DNA from: Alphaproteobacteria bacterium
Lineage (GTDB): Bacteria; Pseudomonadota; Alphaproteobacteria; Rhodospirillales; Casp-alpha2
Reading direction: 5' to 3'
Assembly (NCBI GenBank): GCA_024279135.1
Contig: JAJRRU010000032.1
Span: 186,001-250,000 of the forward strand
DNA: 64,000 nt
Positions 23,750 through 32,600 of this stretch are shown in pieces. Under the pieces are notes generated by a model, which was not told where the DNA came from, did no database searches, and worked only from the letters and a program-made list of their open reading frames with translations. A program made the translations under genes and the position numbers. Position 1 is the first letter of the stretch, and the number at the start of each line of letters is the position of its first letter.

Positions 23750-24790
23750 TCAGTTGATAGCGGACAGTTTTGGCGCATTTCTTTCAAGGTCGCTGATCTT
23801 TTCAATGCCCTGCTTCATATCGGACTGGAGAAGCTCAACCCGCCGATTGGGGCTGCCGGCGTTGGCGTTGGGGAAGGAATTGGCCCAGATCGTCATTTTC
23901 ACCTTTAACGCGCACAACACACCGCCATTTGTTTCGTGGGATTGGTGAATTAATTTTTCTATTTTGCGAAAGCGGTCTGCGGAAATCTCTTTCCACATGT
24001 TGGATGATTCCTTGTCAAAAGCTTCGAAGCGACCGGTTAAGCCTGCCATACCCTCATTCAGAATTGACTCGATATCTTTTGTCATGGCAAGCAGGCCACG
24101 ATCGTCTTTGAACTGGTAGGTTTTGCGCAGCTCAATCAATCCGTCCAGAAAAGCGGTAATAATCGGCTCTATTTCATCAAGGCATTGTCGATAATAGCTG
24201 AGAGCCAGGAATATATCGCCGTAATCTTCCAGAAATTCCGGTACGCCGGTAACGGGTATACCCAGTTTATCAGCCATTTGTTTCAGCCGTTTCAAGGCGT
24301 CCCCTTTGTCAGGGTTACGAAACAGGGTGATAATGTCATCGAAAGATTTAATATTCTGCGCCTCGTCGTCACCGAATATTTGCAAAATGAGCGGGCGGGT
24401 GAACGAGGTCATATAGGATGCCAGCTCTTTGGTCTTGCTCTCGGATAATGTCAGGGCGGCAATATCTGAAATATCGATACCGAGCTCGCGCAGACTCAGT
24501 CGCAGGCTGTATACATCATAACTGTTCAGGTTGCCCAGTTTGGATATCATGACCATGTCTGGATGATTGGGGTTTTCCCATTTGAATTCCAGAGGTAGAT
24601 CGGCAATTGCCAGTTGGCCGCTGCCGGTTTCGTCATCGGCGAAAAGCTCAACCATGGTCTCCAGGCGAGCATTTTTGATAAGGCGAGCGGTTCTCAGTGC
24701 CTTTGTTTCCAGAGGTAACATGCCGAGGGGAAGGGAATACAGAGAGTCCCGATCCTCATCTGATATGAAAAATTCTTCGCCTTGTGACAT
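23750..24790 (-). CDS. Unrecognised protein, member 2 of a tandem paralogue pair
   Basis: 346 residues, homologous over its full length to the gene at 22557-23612 at roughly 60% identity, with the same blocks in the same order: ISDEDRDSLYSLPLGMLPLE near the N-terminus, LIKNARLETMVELF, TRPLILQIFGDDE, FLEDYGDIFLALSYYRQCLDE, LNEGMAGLTGRFEAFD and GSPNRRVELLQSD. The N-terminal region and the segment about 95-125 diverge most. Predicted soluble. The divergence implies an old duplication maintained by selection, perhaps as a heteromer. I cannot assign a function. Confidence 0.75.
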   Translation of the reverse strand: MSQGEEFFISDEDRDSLYSLPLGMLPLETKALRTARLIKNARLETMVELFADDETGSGQLAIADLPLEFKWENPNHPDMVMISKLGNLNSYDVYSLRLSLRELGIDISDIAALTLSESKTKELASYMTSFTRPLILQIFGDDEAQNIKSFDDIITLFRNPDKGDALKRLKQMADKLGIPVTGVPEFLEDYGDIFLALSYYRQCLDEIEPIITAFLDGLIELRKTYQFKDDRGLLAMTKDIESILNEGMAGLTGRFEAFDKESSNMWKEISADRFRKIEKLIHQSHETNGGVLCALKVKMTIWANSFPNANAGSPNRRVELLQSDMKQGIEKISDLERNAPKLSAIN

Positions 24791-24965
24791 TATTTTAGCT
24801 CATATCCCATTTCGTGTTTTCTGTTGTTTCGTTATACCATACGCCATAATTGTAAATATGCTGAATATTGATTATATCATCGTATCTGTATCGTATACTT
24901 TTTAATTATAGAGTGTACAGATAACGTATCTCCCATGAATGACAACCAAAACAACAGATAATAAT

Positions 24966-25706
24966 ATGCCACGCTATCGTATAACCATTGAATATAACGG
25001 ACAAGCATTTGTCGGATGGCAAGCGCAGGATAATGGTATTTCCGTGCAACAGGTTCTGGAACGGGCTATTACGGTTCTGTCCGGTGAGCAACCCCGGCTG
25101 TTTGCCGCCGGGCGGACAGATGCCGGGGTCCATGCCCTGGCCCAGGTGGTGCATTTCGATTTAGAGCAAGAAGTGCCCGAATACAGGATCATGGATGGCT
25201 TGAACGGTTTGGTCCGGCCCCATAAGGTATCCGTGCTTTCGGCGTGCCGTATTGATGATGAATTTCACGCCCGATTTTCCGCGACGGGGCGATCCTATAT
25301 ATACAAGATTGTCAATCGCCGGGCACCCTTGACCATGGGTCAGGGGCTGGCATGGTGGCTTCCTGTTCCTCTGGACAGTCAAGCCATGCACAATGCCGCA
25401 CAGGTGTTGATTGGAAAACATGATTTCAGCACCTTCCGAGCTGCCCATTGTCAGGCGAAATCAGCCCGCAAAACACTGGACAAGCTGACGATTCAGCGCG
25501 AAGGTGAGCATATCCGAATCGATGTTTCTGCACGGTCCTTTTTACACAATCAGGTTCGTATTATTGTCGGCACATTGCGTTTGGTGGGAGAAGGTAAATG
25601 GGATGCAGGCAACCTGAGCGCAGCCTTGCAGGCATGTGACAGGAAACGCGGCGGGGAAACCGCTCCGCCCCACGGCCTGTATTTAAGTGCCGTTCGTTAC
25701 GAATAA
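24966..25706 (+). CDS. truA: tRNA pseudouridine(38-40) synthase
   Basis: 246 residues from the ATG at 24966, which gives the family N-terminus MPRYRITIEYNG; an ATG nine codons upstream is possible, and neither has a strong ribosome-binding site. TruA isomerises U38-U40 in the anticodon arm of many tRNAs. The catalytic Asp is in AAGRTDAGVHAL, and the ARSFLHNQVRIIVGTL and PHGLYL motifs are at the C-terminus. It is divergent from the paralogue pair and is followed by a small membrane-protein gene. Confidence 0.95.
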   Translation: MPRYRITIEYNGQAFVGWQAQDNGISVQQVLERAITVLSGEQPRLFAAGRTDAGVHALAQVVHFDLEQEVPEYRIMDGLNGLVRPHKVSVLSACRIDDEFHARFSATGRSYIYKIVNRRAPLTMGQGLAWWLPVPLDSQAMHNAAQVLIGKHDFSTFRAAHCQAKSARKTLDKLTIQREGEHIRIDVSARSFLHNQVRIIVGTLRLVGEGKWDAGNLSAALQACDRKRGGETAPPHGLYLSAVRYE

Positions 25707-25719
25707 CAGGAAATTTTTT

Positions 25720-26052
25720 ATGGACCACGAACCTCAGAAACCCATAGACTTAAAACTTGATACACACGGTGGTGATATAATAAACCCCGGCCCGGTCCCA
25801 GATGGTCACGTCGTTCAAAAAAAATCGCCGATCATCGGCTGGTTCGCTGTCGGTTGCGGGATTTTGGGTTTGTTTACGGCCTCGATCCTGTTTGTGCCCC
25901 TGACCCTGATATTCTCTATCATTGCCCTGTTTATGGGTCAGTTTATCTGGGCGCTGGGCGGTGTTCTGCTGGCCATTATCGGCTTTCTCACGTCGCCCCA
26001 GTTACTGTTAATCGTTGGATTGGGTGCCCTTGCCAGCTATTTTGGCCTGTAA
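25720..26052 (+). CDS. Small membrane protein downstream of truA
   Basis: 110 residues from the ATG at 25720 (AGGAAA seven bases upstream). A polar N-terminal tail of about 38 residues (MDHEPQKPIDLKLDTHGGD...) precedes two to three glycine-rich hydrophobic segments (about 40-62, 64-87 and 89-108). The pattern resembles small DUF4190-type or lipid-associated membrane proteins, but I cannot assign a family. Thirteen bases after truA and on the same strand, so likely co-transcribed; convergent with the next gene. Confidence 0.65.
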   Translation: MDHEPQKPIDLKLDTHGGDIINPGPVPDGHVVQKKSPIIGWFAVGCGILGLFTASILFVPLTLIFSIIALFMGQFIWALGGVLLAIIGFLTSPQLLLIVGLGALASYFGL

Positions 26053-26059
26053 GTAAAAA

Positions 26060-26626
26060 TCAGCTGGAAAATAGCAGCATATCGACCCAGTTGCTGAGTA
26101 TCATACTGATCATAATATCGATGCCAACGACGACCCAGGCGGCAGAGGTTTTGATGTCGAGCGCCGTTTTTGTGACAAACCAGCTATAGCTGATAATTAA
26201 AATAAATACGATTAAAGTCAGTAATCCGGCACCGGTTGCACCGGTCAGGCTAATGATAGCGAGCGGCGTATAGGCCAGGTTTTGTATGACGGCCGTCCAG
26301 TTGTAGGCAATGATCGAGCGTTGATAGTTTGCCTGGCGGTCAAAGGCCCGTGCCACGTAGGGCAAAATAACCGGATATGCCGTCCAGGCTATGACATAGG
26401 CAATGATCTGGACCAGTAAAAAATACAGCACCGATATATCGCTGTCCATGCGATCCCAGCGGGCTAATACAGTTAAAAGATAAAGTGGGAAAACCCAGAT
26501 TGCGGCCTGAAATGAGTGCCAGAAGCCTGCCGGGGTATCTTCGAAATGTTTCATGCCGGCGGTGTCGAATCTAGCCAGCCGGTAAGTGCCGTACAAGGCG
26601 TAGAGCGTTTTTGAAAAGTTGCTCAT
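26060..26626 (-). CDS. Inner-membrane protein, unknown (Yip1-like topology)
   Basis: 188 residues from the ATG at 26626 (AGGACA five bases upstream). Five hydrophobic helices at about 37-57, 67-88, 110-135, 140-155 and 165-185, after a cytoplasmic N-terminus with DTAGMKHFEDTPAGFWHSFQAA. The repeat of membrane segments separated by short loops with a conserved WHSF stretch is like that of Yip1-domain bacterial proteins; the assignment is weak. It is encoded 13 bases after dapE on the same strand, so it is probably the last gene of the dapD-dapE operon. Confidence 0.6.
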   Translation of the reverse strand: MSNFSKTLYALYGTYRLARFDTAGMKHFEDTPAGFWHSFQAAIWVFPLYLLTVLARWDRMDSDISVLYFLLVQIIAYVIAWTAYPVILPYVARAFDRQANYQRSIIAYNWTAVIQNLAYTPLAIISLTGATGAGLLTLIVFILIISYSWFVTKTALDIKTSAAWVVVGIDIMISMILSNWVDMLLFSS

Positions 26627-26639
26627 GGGTGTCCTTTGA

Positions 26640-27773
26640 TTACGACAGGTATTGTTCAATAATAGCTTCATAAATATCGCTCAGGACGATGATGTCATCC
26701 ACCGCGACGTTTTCATCTGTTTTGTGGGCCATCTCACTGGTCAGGCCAAATTCGACAACCGGGCAGTAGTCCTTGATGAAACGGGCATCAGAGGTGCCGC
26801 CTGTGGTACTGGCTTCGGGTATGTGCCCGGTAATTTTTTCGACGCACTGCGCAACCACCTCTGTCAGCTTGCCGGGCTTGGAAATAAAGGATGTCCCCGA
26901 GACATTGACGTCAAGTTTATAGTCATATCCGCTGTCATCAAGCCGTTGGCGGATAAGCTGTTCCATGGACGCCGCACTGTGCAGGTCGTTAAAGCGGATA
27001 TTGAAAGCTGCCGTGATTTCGGAAGGGATGACGTTGCTTGCTACATTTCCCACATCAACAGTGGTGATGGTCAGGGTGGACGGCTGGAAATGATCACTGC
27101 CCTGATCCAGCGGCGGTTCGCTCATCATTGTCAGCATTTTAAGCATTCTCGGAACCGGGTTGCTGGCCAGATCGGGATAGGCTGAATGGCCTTGTGTGCC
27201 GGTTACGGTGAGCACCATGTTCATGCTGCCCCGGCGACCTATTTTCATCATGGTGCCGAGGGTTTCGGGGTTTGTCGGTTCGCCAACAATGCAGCCGTCC
27301 AGGGTCTCTCCCATGTCGCTGATCCAGGGTAACAGCTTGACCGTTCCGTTAATGGACGGCCCCTCCTCGTCACCGGTTATCAGCAGGCTGATGGAGCCGT
27401 TCAGGGTGTTCTCCGGTCGTTTAACAAAACGGGCCGCCGCTACGGCAAAGGCGGCGATGGCGCACTTCATATCGGTAGTCCCGCGGCCGAACAACCGGCC
27501 ATGGGCGATCTCCGCGGCGAACGGTGGATGAGACCACAATGTTTCATCGCCCGGTGGCACAACGTCGGTATGTCCGGCAAAACAAAGGTTTGGTGCGCTG
27601 GTCCCAATCTTTGCATAGAGGTTGTCAACGTCATGGAAAACCTTGCGTTGACAGATAAACCCGGCAGCTTTTAGAAAATCCTGCAAAACATCCAGCGCCC
27701 CGGCATCCTGTGGTGTCACACTGGGGCACGAAACAAGCCGCTGGCTCAGTTTCACGGCATCATGACAGGACAT
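26640..27773 (-). CDS. dapE: Succinyl-diaminopimelate desuccinylase
   Basis: 377 residues from the ATG at 27773, two bases after the dapD stop, whose end supplies the AGGGA ribosome-binding site. A di-zinc M20 peptidase-family enzyme that removes succinate from N-succinyl-LL-DAP in lysine and peptidoglycan synthesis. Motifs: FAGHTDVVPPGD (zinc His and Asp with general base region), GRGTTDMKCAIAAF (bridging Asp), TGDEEGPSINGT (catalytic Glu), and GGTSDARFIKD near the C-terminus. The dimerisation lid domain lies in between. Directly coupled to dapD. Confidence 0.97.
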   Translation of the reverse strand: MSCHDAVKLSQRLVSCPSVTPQDAGALDVLQDFLKAAGFICQRKVFHDVDNLYAKIGTSAPNLCFAGHTDVVPPGDETLWSHPPFAAEIAHGRLFGRGTTDMKCAIAAFAVAAARFVKRPENTLNGSISLLITGDEEGPSINGTVKLLPWISDMGETLDGCIVGEPTNPETLGTMMKIGRRGSMNMVLTVTGTQGHSAYPDLASNPVPRMLKMLTMMSEPPLDQGSDHFQPSTLTITTVDVGNVASNVIPSEITAAFNIRFNDLHSAASMEQLIRQRLDDSGYDYKLDVNVSGTSFISKPGKLTEVVAQCVEKITGHIPEASTTGGTSDARFIKDYCPVVEFGLTSEMAHKTDENVAVDDIIVLSDIYEAIIEQYLS

Positions 27774-27775
27774 AT

Positions 27776-28621
27776 TTAATCCCTGAGCAAGTCGTTTATG
27801 GATGTCTTCGAGCGTGTTTGTTCGTCTACCCGCTTGACAATAACGGCGCAATAGAGGCTCGGCCCCGGACTGCCATCGGGTAACGGTTTGCCCGGCATAT
27901 TGCCTGACACCACAACCGAATAGGCAGGCACCCGGCCATAAAAGATTTCGCCCGTTGAGCGGTCGATAATTTTTGTCGAGGCGCCAATATAAACCCCCAT
28001 GGACAACACCGAGCCTTCTTCAACGATAACACCCTCGACGACTTCCGAACGAGCGCCGATAAAACAGTTGTCCTCGATGATGACCGGGCCAGCCTGTAAC
28101 GGTTCAAGCACACCGCCAATGCCGACACCACCGGAAATGTGACAGTTTTTACCGATCTGGGCGCAACTGCCGATGGTCACCCAGGCATCGATCATGGTGC
28201 CATTATCTACATATGCCCCAAGATTGACAAAGCTCGGCATGAGCACAACGTTGGGTGCAATATAGGCCGAGCGGCGGACGATACAATTGGGCACGGCACG
28301 GAACCCGGCATCGCGAAAGTGGTCTGCGCTCCAGCCCTTGAATTTACTGGGTACCTTGTCCCACCAGGACGTCTTGCCCGGCCCGCCCGGGATCATCTTC
28401 ATGCCCGACAGGCGGAAAGATAATAATACGGCCTTTTTCAGCCATTGATTAACCTGCCAGCCATCCGCCGTTTTCTCGGCGACGCGAAGCTTTCCGTTAT
28501 CAAGCAACCTCAGCGCCTGTTTTACGGCTTCGCGCGCATCGCCCGAGGTGTTGGTATTGATGGCGTCACGGTCTTCCCAGACCGCATCGATGATAGTCTG
28601 TAATTGTGCTGGATCTTTCAT
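27776..28621 (-). CDS. dapD: Tetrahydrodipicolinate N-succinyltransferase
   Basis: 281 residues, normal length. It transfers succinate from succinyl-CoA to tetrahydrodipicolinate, the step before DapC/DapE in lysine and DAP synthesis. A helical N-terminal domain leads to the left-handed beta helix with hexapeptide repeats ([44 protein letters not shown], given here only as landmarks: [37 protein letters not shown]). GGGAAAG precedes the ATG. First gene of the dapD-dapE operon. Confidence 0.97.
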   Translation of the reverse strand: MKDPAQLQTIIDAVWEDRDAINTNTSGDAREAVKQALRLLDNGKLRVAEKTADGWQVNQWLKKAVLLSFRLSGMKMIPGGPGKTSWWDKVPSKFKGWSADHFRDAGFRAVPNCIVRRSAYIAPNVVLMPSFVNLGAYVDNGTMIDAWVTIGSCAQIGKNCHISGGVGIGGVLEPLQAGPVIIEDNCFIGARSEVVEGVIVEEGSVLSMGVYIGASTKIIDRSTGEIFYGRVPAYSVVVSGNMPGKPLPDGSPGPSLYCAVIVKRVDEQTRSKTSINDLLRD

Positions 28622-28695
28622 GGCTTTCCCAAATCATTTTTTATGGCGGCGTGGTAAGGGACCATGGGACAGTCGGTTCGACCTGTCAATTGATT

Positions 28696-29454
28696 TCATA
28701 TGGCGGCGGTGCCAGTTGCGAGTTGTGACAGCCAAACGGTCAGGTCATCGATCGTGTGGTGGATAAAACGACTGTTGAAATCTTCCACGGCCCAGTCGTT
28801 ATCGGTACGAATCCACACGGTGGTCATGCCCAGTTCTGCCGCGGGCAGCAGATTTTTTGCCATATCCTCGACCATGATGGCTTTGTGCGGGCAAATGCCA
28901 AATCGTTCGATCATGGATAGGTAGACGGCTGGCTCGGGTTTGGGAATAAACCGCGAGTCAACAATATCGAAGCAATCATCAAAATGCTTATGGATGCCCA
29001 GGTGCTCGGTCACCCGCCGCGCATGATCGGTTGAGCCATTGGTGAAAATCATTTTTTTCCCCGGTAGTTCGTTAAGTACATCATTTAAGACCGGGTTTTT
29101 TGGTACACCGGATAGGTCAATTTGATGCACGAAATTGAGATAATGATGTGGATCCATATCATGGTGTAGCATCAAGCCATTCATGGTCGTGCCATGGTTC
29201 TTGAAATATTTTTTTTGTATACCGTAGGCTTCACGATGATCGAGTTTGAGAAATTCCATGACAAAACGGGTCATGTTTTTTTCTATCTGGGTGAATAATT
29301 GGCAATGGGCGGGATAGAGCGTATTGTCCAGATCGAAAATCCAGAATTCAGCATTATGAAGATTTTCGTAAGGTATTGGCCCCTGTTGGCCGTCTGCGGG
29401 TGATTTATGATCATTTCGGGTTGCCGCTGTGCTGATTATCATACGCTGTACCAT
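28696..29454 (-). CDS. Pyrimidine 5'-nucleotidase, HAD superfamily
   Basis: 252 residues; the exact start is uncertain, since the first 30 residues are not conserved in the family. HAD motifs: FWIFDLDNTLYP (nucleophile and acid Asp, motif I), MIFTNGSTDHA (motif II), the Lys in RFIPKPEPAVY (motif III) and MVEDMAKNLLPA (motif IV). The DLDNTLY start and GMTTVWI ending are typical of the SDT1/PHM8-like pyrimidine 5'-nucleotidases. In Alphaproteobacteria this gene is commonly next to dapD-dapE, as here. Substrate is inferred from family. Confidence 0.88.
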   Translation of the reverse strand: MVQRMIISTAATRNDHKSPADGQQGPIPYENLHNAEFWIFDLDNTLYPAHCQLFTQIEKNMTRFVMEFLKLDHREAYGIQKKYFKNHGTTMNGLMLHHDMDPHHYLNFVHQIDLSGVPKNPVLNDVLNELPGKKMIFTNGSTDHARRVTEHLGIHKHFDDCFDIVDSRFIPKPEPAVYLSMIERFGICPHKAIMVEDMAKNLLPAAELGMTTVWIRTDNDWAVEDFNSRFIHHTIDDLTVWLSQLATGTAAI

Positions 29455-29572
29455 ATATTGTTGTTATAGTTTATGGAGAAATTGTGGATAGTTTGTGTAA
29501 AAATATCATAATTTAGATATCAAGACATTCAAATTTTTTGTAGTGTTACTCAACTATTTAGAATTGTTTGGA

Positions 29573-31255
29573 ATGGAGTGTACCATTTTTCAGCAAGAAA
29601 CTCTTCAGGGATATGCTGGCGCGGCTTTAATTATAAAACCCAATGGTAAAATTGGCGAAACAAACGCCAAGGGCGAAGCGTTTTCACTGCTGGTAGAACA
29701 AAACAAATTCAAAGCACTACAAGACAGTGCACAGGATGCCATTACATCCCAGACTATGTCCGTGCGCCAGATTCCTCTTGATTACGGTCAGGGTGAAATT
29801 TTACTCGAGGCCACGTTTATTCCCTTTATCAAACGTAATGAGACAAATAATGCCTATAGCTGTCTGGTGTTGCTGCGCGACTTGACCATGGAAAACAATC
29901 TGCGCAGTGCCTTGATCGAATCACGCCAAAGGTACAAGGACCTGATTGATATCAGCAGTGATTTTGCCTGGGAGGTCGATACCAAGGGTGTCTTCCAGTT
30001 TGTTTCCCCCAAAGGAGCGTTGGGCTTCAAGGCCGATGAAATTATCGGCAAAAACATCATCGACATGGTTATCGATCTTGAACATTATGACCCTGTGCCC
30101 TTCATCAGTGAGCAGGCCGTTGGCAATGTGGATTTGTGGCTGACGGCCCAAAACAATACGACCGCCTGTGTGTTGGTTTCATGCATGCCTTTGTATGACA
30201 GCCACGATAAATGGATCGGTGTTCGCGGTGTTTGTCGGGATGTGACCATCGAGCGGGAAAATGAGGCGGCTGTATTACGGGCACGCCACCGGGAATATTT
30301 ACTCAACCATATCGTGTTTGCCATGCGCGATGTCATTAATCCGCTGGATACCATAAACGTTGCAGCCGAAGCGACCATTGAAGCTATGATGGCCCTTGGC
30401 GCACGAATATACCGGATCGATGATAAAGGCTCCTTTTTCGAATTTACGAGTGTCGGTGAAACCCGAAGCCTCGGCGGATTGCAAACCTTGTTAGACGGCC
30501 TCGGAAACGAGCTGACAACCAGGGACGCCGTGTTGAATGGCAACCGAATACTTTACGCGCCATTGCTCTATCGCAATACTGTTAATGGTGCCTTTGCGAT
30601 CTGGCGACACAGCGATGATGCGCCGTGGGCTGATGACGACCGGTTATTATTGGGTGATATTGCCAATCAACTGGGTATCGCCAATGAGCAAATATCCAAT
30701 CACGAACGTATCGTGACCCTGTCACGGACCGATAGCATGACGGGGCTGTTGAATCGTCGGGCTTTTATCGATGAAGAATTGCCAAGACGTATTCTGCGCC
30801 TTGAACGAGAAGACAGTTCGGCCGCATTGTTTTATATTGATATGGATAACTTCAAACAGGTTAATGATGTGCATGGCCATCAAATGGGTGACGAGGCGAT
30901 TCTTATGCTGCGCCAGTTAATGATCGCGAACTCCCGACCCGGTGATGTTATGGCACGCTTGGGTGGTGACGAGTTTGCTCTCTGGCTGGATAACATTCCG
31001 GAAGAAATTGCCCTGAAAAGGGCCAAGGCATTTTTAAATGAAAGCCGGAAACTACGTCAGTTCTCCGGCCATGAAGACAGCCCGCTTGGTATTTCTGTGG
31101 GCGTTGCTATTTTCTACCCAAGTAATAACGAAAGCCTCGATAGCTTGATTGCGCGCGCCGATGAAGCCATGTATGAGGTCAAGCGAAATGGCAAGGGTGG
31201 TATCAGAGTCGCGCCGCTACCACGGCCTAAATCCAGGAAGAAGGGCAAAAAATAG
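29573..31255 (+). CDS. PAS-GAF-GGDEF diguanylate cyclase
   Basis: 560 residues from the ATG at 29573 (a GTG at 29543 is possible; neither has a clear ribosome-binding site). Order: a divergent N-terminal PAS-like region, a PAS domain (about 120-230, DLIDISSDFAWEVD ... FVSPKGALGFKADEIIGK), a GAF-like domain (about 245-375) and a GGDEF domain (about 385-545). The active-site loop reads GGDEF (about 464-468). RPGD sits exactly five residues before it, the RxxD inhibitory c-di-GMP site, so product feedback is likely. No EAL domain and no membrane segment. Its stop overlaps the start of the DUF2336 gene (TAGTG), so it is the head of an operon. Confidence 0.9.
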   Translation: MECTIFQQETLQGYAGAALIIKPNGKIGETNAKGEAFSLLVEQNKFKALQDSAQDAITSQTMSVRQIPLDYGQGEILLEATFIPFIKRNETNNAYSCLVLLRDLTMENNLRSALIESRQRYKDLIDISSDFAWEVDTKGVFQFVSPKGALGFKADEIIGKNIIDMVIDLEHYDPVPFISEQAVGNVDLWLTAQNNTTACVLVSCMPLYDSHDKWIGVRGVCRDVTIERENEAAVLRARHREYLLNHIVFAMRDVINPLDTINVAAEATIEAMMALGARIYRIDDKGSFFEFTSVGETRSLGGLQTLLDGLGNELTTRDAVLNGNRILYAPLLYRNTVNGAFAIWRHSDDAPWADDDRLLLGDIANQLGIANEQISNHERIVTLSRTDSMTGLLNRRAFIDEELPRRILRLEREDSSAALFYIDMDNFKQVNDVHGHQMGDEAILMLRQLMIANSRPGDVMARLGGDEFALWLDNIPEEIALKRAKAFLNESRKLRQFSGHEDSPLGISVGVAIFYPSNNESLDSLIARADEAMYEVKRNGKGGIRVAPLPRPKSRKKGKK

Positions 31256-32580
31256 TGGCCGACCCCAACGCTGAGGTTTTAACGCCCAAGGAAATCAGAG
31301 ACCTGGTGGCCAGCAATGATCCGGCCGTTCGTAAGGCTATTGCCGACCGTCAGGACGTACGCCCGGAAATTCTATATTACCTTGCCAATGATGATGTTTC
31401 CGAAATCAGAATATCTGTTGCTCTTAATCCCCAATCGCCGCCTCAGATTTTTATGTTGCTGGCCAATGACAAGAGTACGAATGTTAGAACGGGGCTGGCG
31501 TCACGGTTTTTGAATCTGGCACCGAACCTTAATGAAGAAAGCCTTAGTTGTCTCTGGAAAGTGACCCATAAGGCATTGCGCGTTCTGGCGCGTGATCAGG
31601 TGGTCAGGGTACGCCAGGCAATGGCCGAAGCCCTGAAAGGATATGTCTCGGCACCGCACGATATCATCAACGTTCTGGCCCATGATCTTGAAACTATTGT
31701 TTCGGCGCCTGTGCTGGAAATGTCACCGGTCCTGAGCAACGAGGACTTGCTGGAGATAATTTCCCAGGGAACGGCGGGCGATAATCTCATGGCAATTTCT
31801 CGCCGCAGTACGGTCAGCCCTTCGCTCAGTGATGCCATTGTTAAGACGGACAATGCCGAGGCTATTGCAGAGTTACTCTATAACCAGTCCGCCCAGATCA
31901 GGGAAGAGACCCTTGATGTTCTCATTGATAGGGCACCGGAATTTAAATTTTGGCATTCACCCCTGGTCTCGCGGCCTGTATTGCCAAGTGGTGCGCCACA
32001 GCGTCTGGCCCTTTTTATTGCCGATAGTCTGATCGAGAAGCTGAAAGACCGCAATGACATTGATTCCCAGGTTCTGGCCGAAATAACCGACATTATGCAG
32101 GAACGGTTTGGCGACAACAAATCTGAACCGGATAGAATTTTTGTCGGGGCCAATTTATTCGATTTTCTTCAAGCACCCCTGCCCATGTTCCGTGCCAACA
32201 GACTGGTCGCACAGGGAGTGCTCGACGAGGGTGAGATTATGCAATCCCTGCAGGCCGGGGACTTTCCCTCGGTACTCGCCGCGCTGGTTGCCCTGACTGG
32301 TATTGACGGTGCGGTTGTGAAACGGATTTTTAAGGAGCAGAACGCCAAAGCGATTGTCGCGTTGGTGTGGCGGGCCGGTTTGTCACCAGAGCTGATGATT
32401 GACCTGCAACGTCAAGTCGCCAGACTGTCACCCAATCATGTGATCAAACCACTGATCGGCCAAGGTCAACCGCACCACGATACGGTGTCGCCGGGGTTGG
32501 AATTCCCCATCTCTCATAAGGAGATGGATTGGAATATCCAGTTCTTCATAACCCTTGTCGACAGAGACGCAGAAACCTAA
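31255..32580 (+). CDS. DUF2336-family protein 1
   Basis: 441 residues from a GTG that overlaps the GGDEF stop; the ribosome-binding site AGGAAGAAGG is inside that gene's end. An all-helical protein with HEAT-like repeats: DPAVRKAIADRQDVRPEIL, DDVSEIRISVALNPQSPPQI, KSTNVRTGLASR, then a DUF2336 core with VLARDQVVRVRQAMAEALKG, DLETIVSAPVLEMSPVLSNEDLLEII and NQSAQIREETLDVLIDRA. DUF2336 is common in Alphaproteobacteria and has no established role. Translational coupling to a diguanylate cyclase suggests a place in c-di-GMP signalling; that is inference. Confidence 0.8.
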   Translation: MADPNAEVLTPKEIRDLVASNDPAVRKAIADRQDVRPEILYYLANDDVSEIRISVALNPQSPPQIFMLLANDKSTNVRTGLASRFLNLAPNLNEESLSCLWKVTHKALRVLARDQVVRVRQAMAEALKGYVSAPHDIINVLAHDLETIVSAPVLEMSPVLSNEDLLEIISQGTAGDNLMAISRRSTVSPSLSDAIVKTDNAEAIAELLYNQSAQIREETLDVLIDRAPEFKFWHSPLVSRPVLPSGAPQRLALFIADSLIEKLKDRNDIDSQVLAEITDIMQERFGDNKSEPDRIFVGANLFDFLQAPLPMFRANRLVAQGVLDEGEIMQSLQAGDFPSVLAALVALTGIDGAVVKRIFKEQNAKAIVALVWRAGLSPELMIDLQRQVARLSPNHVIKPLIGQGQPHHDTVSPGLEFPISHKEMDWNIQFFITLVDRDAET

Positions 32581-32600
32581 CAGACCCAGGATTTATTCAC

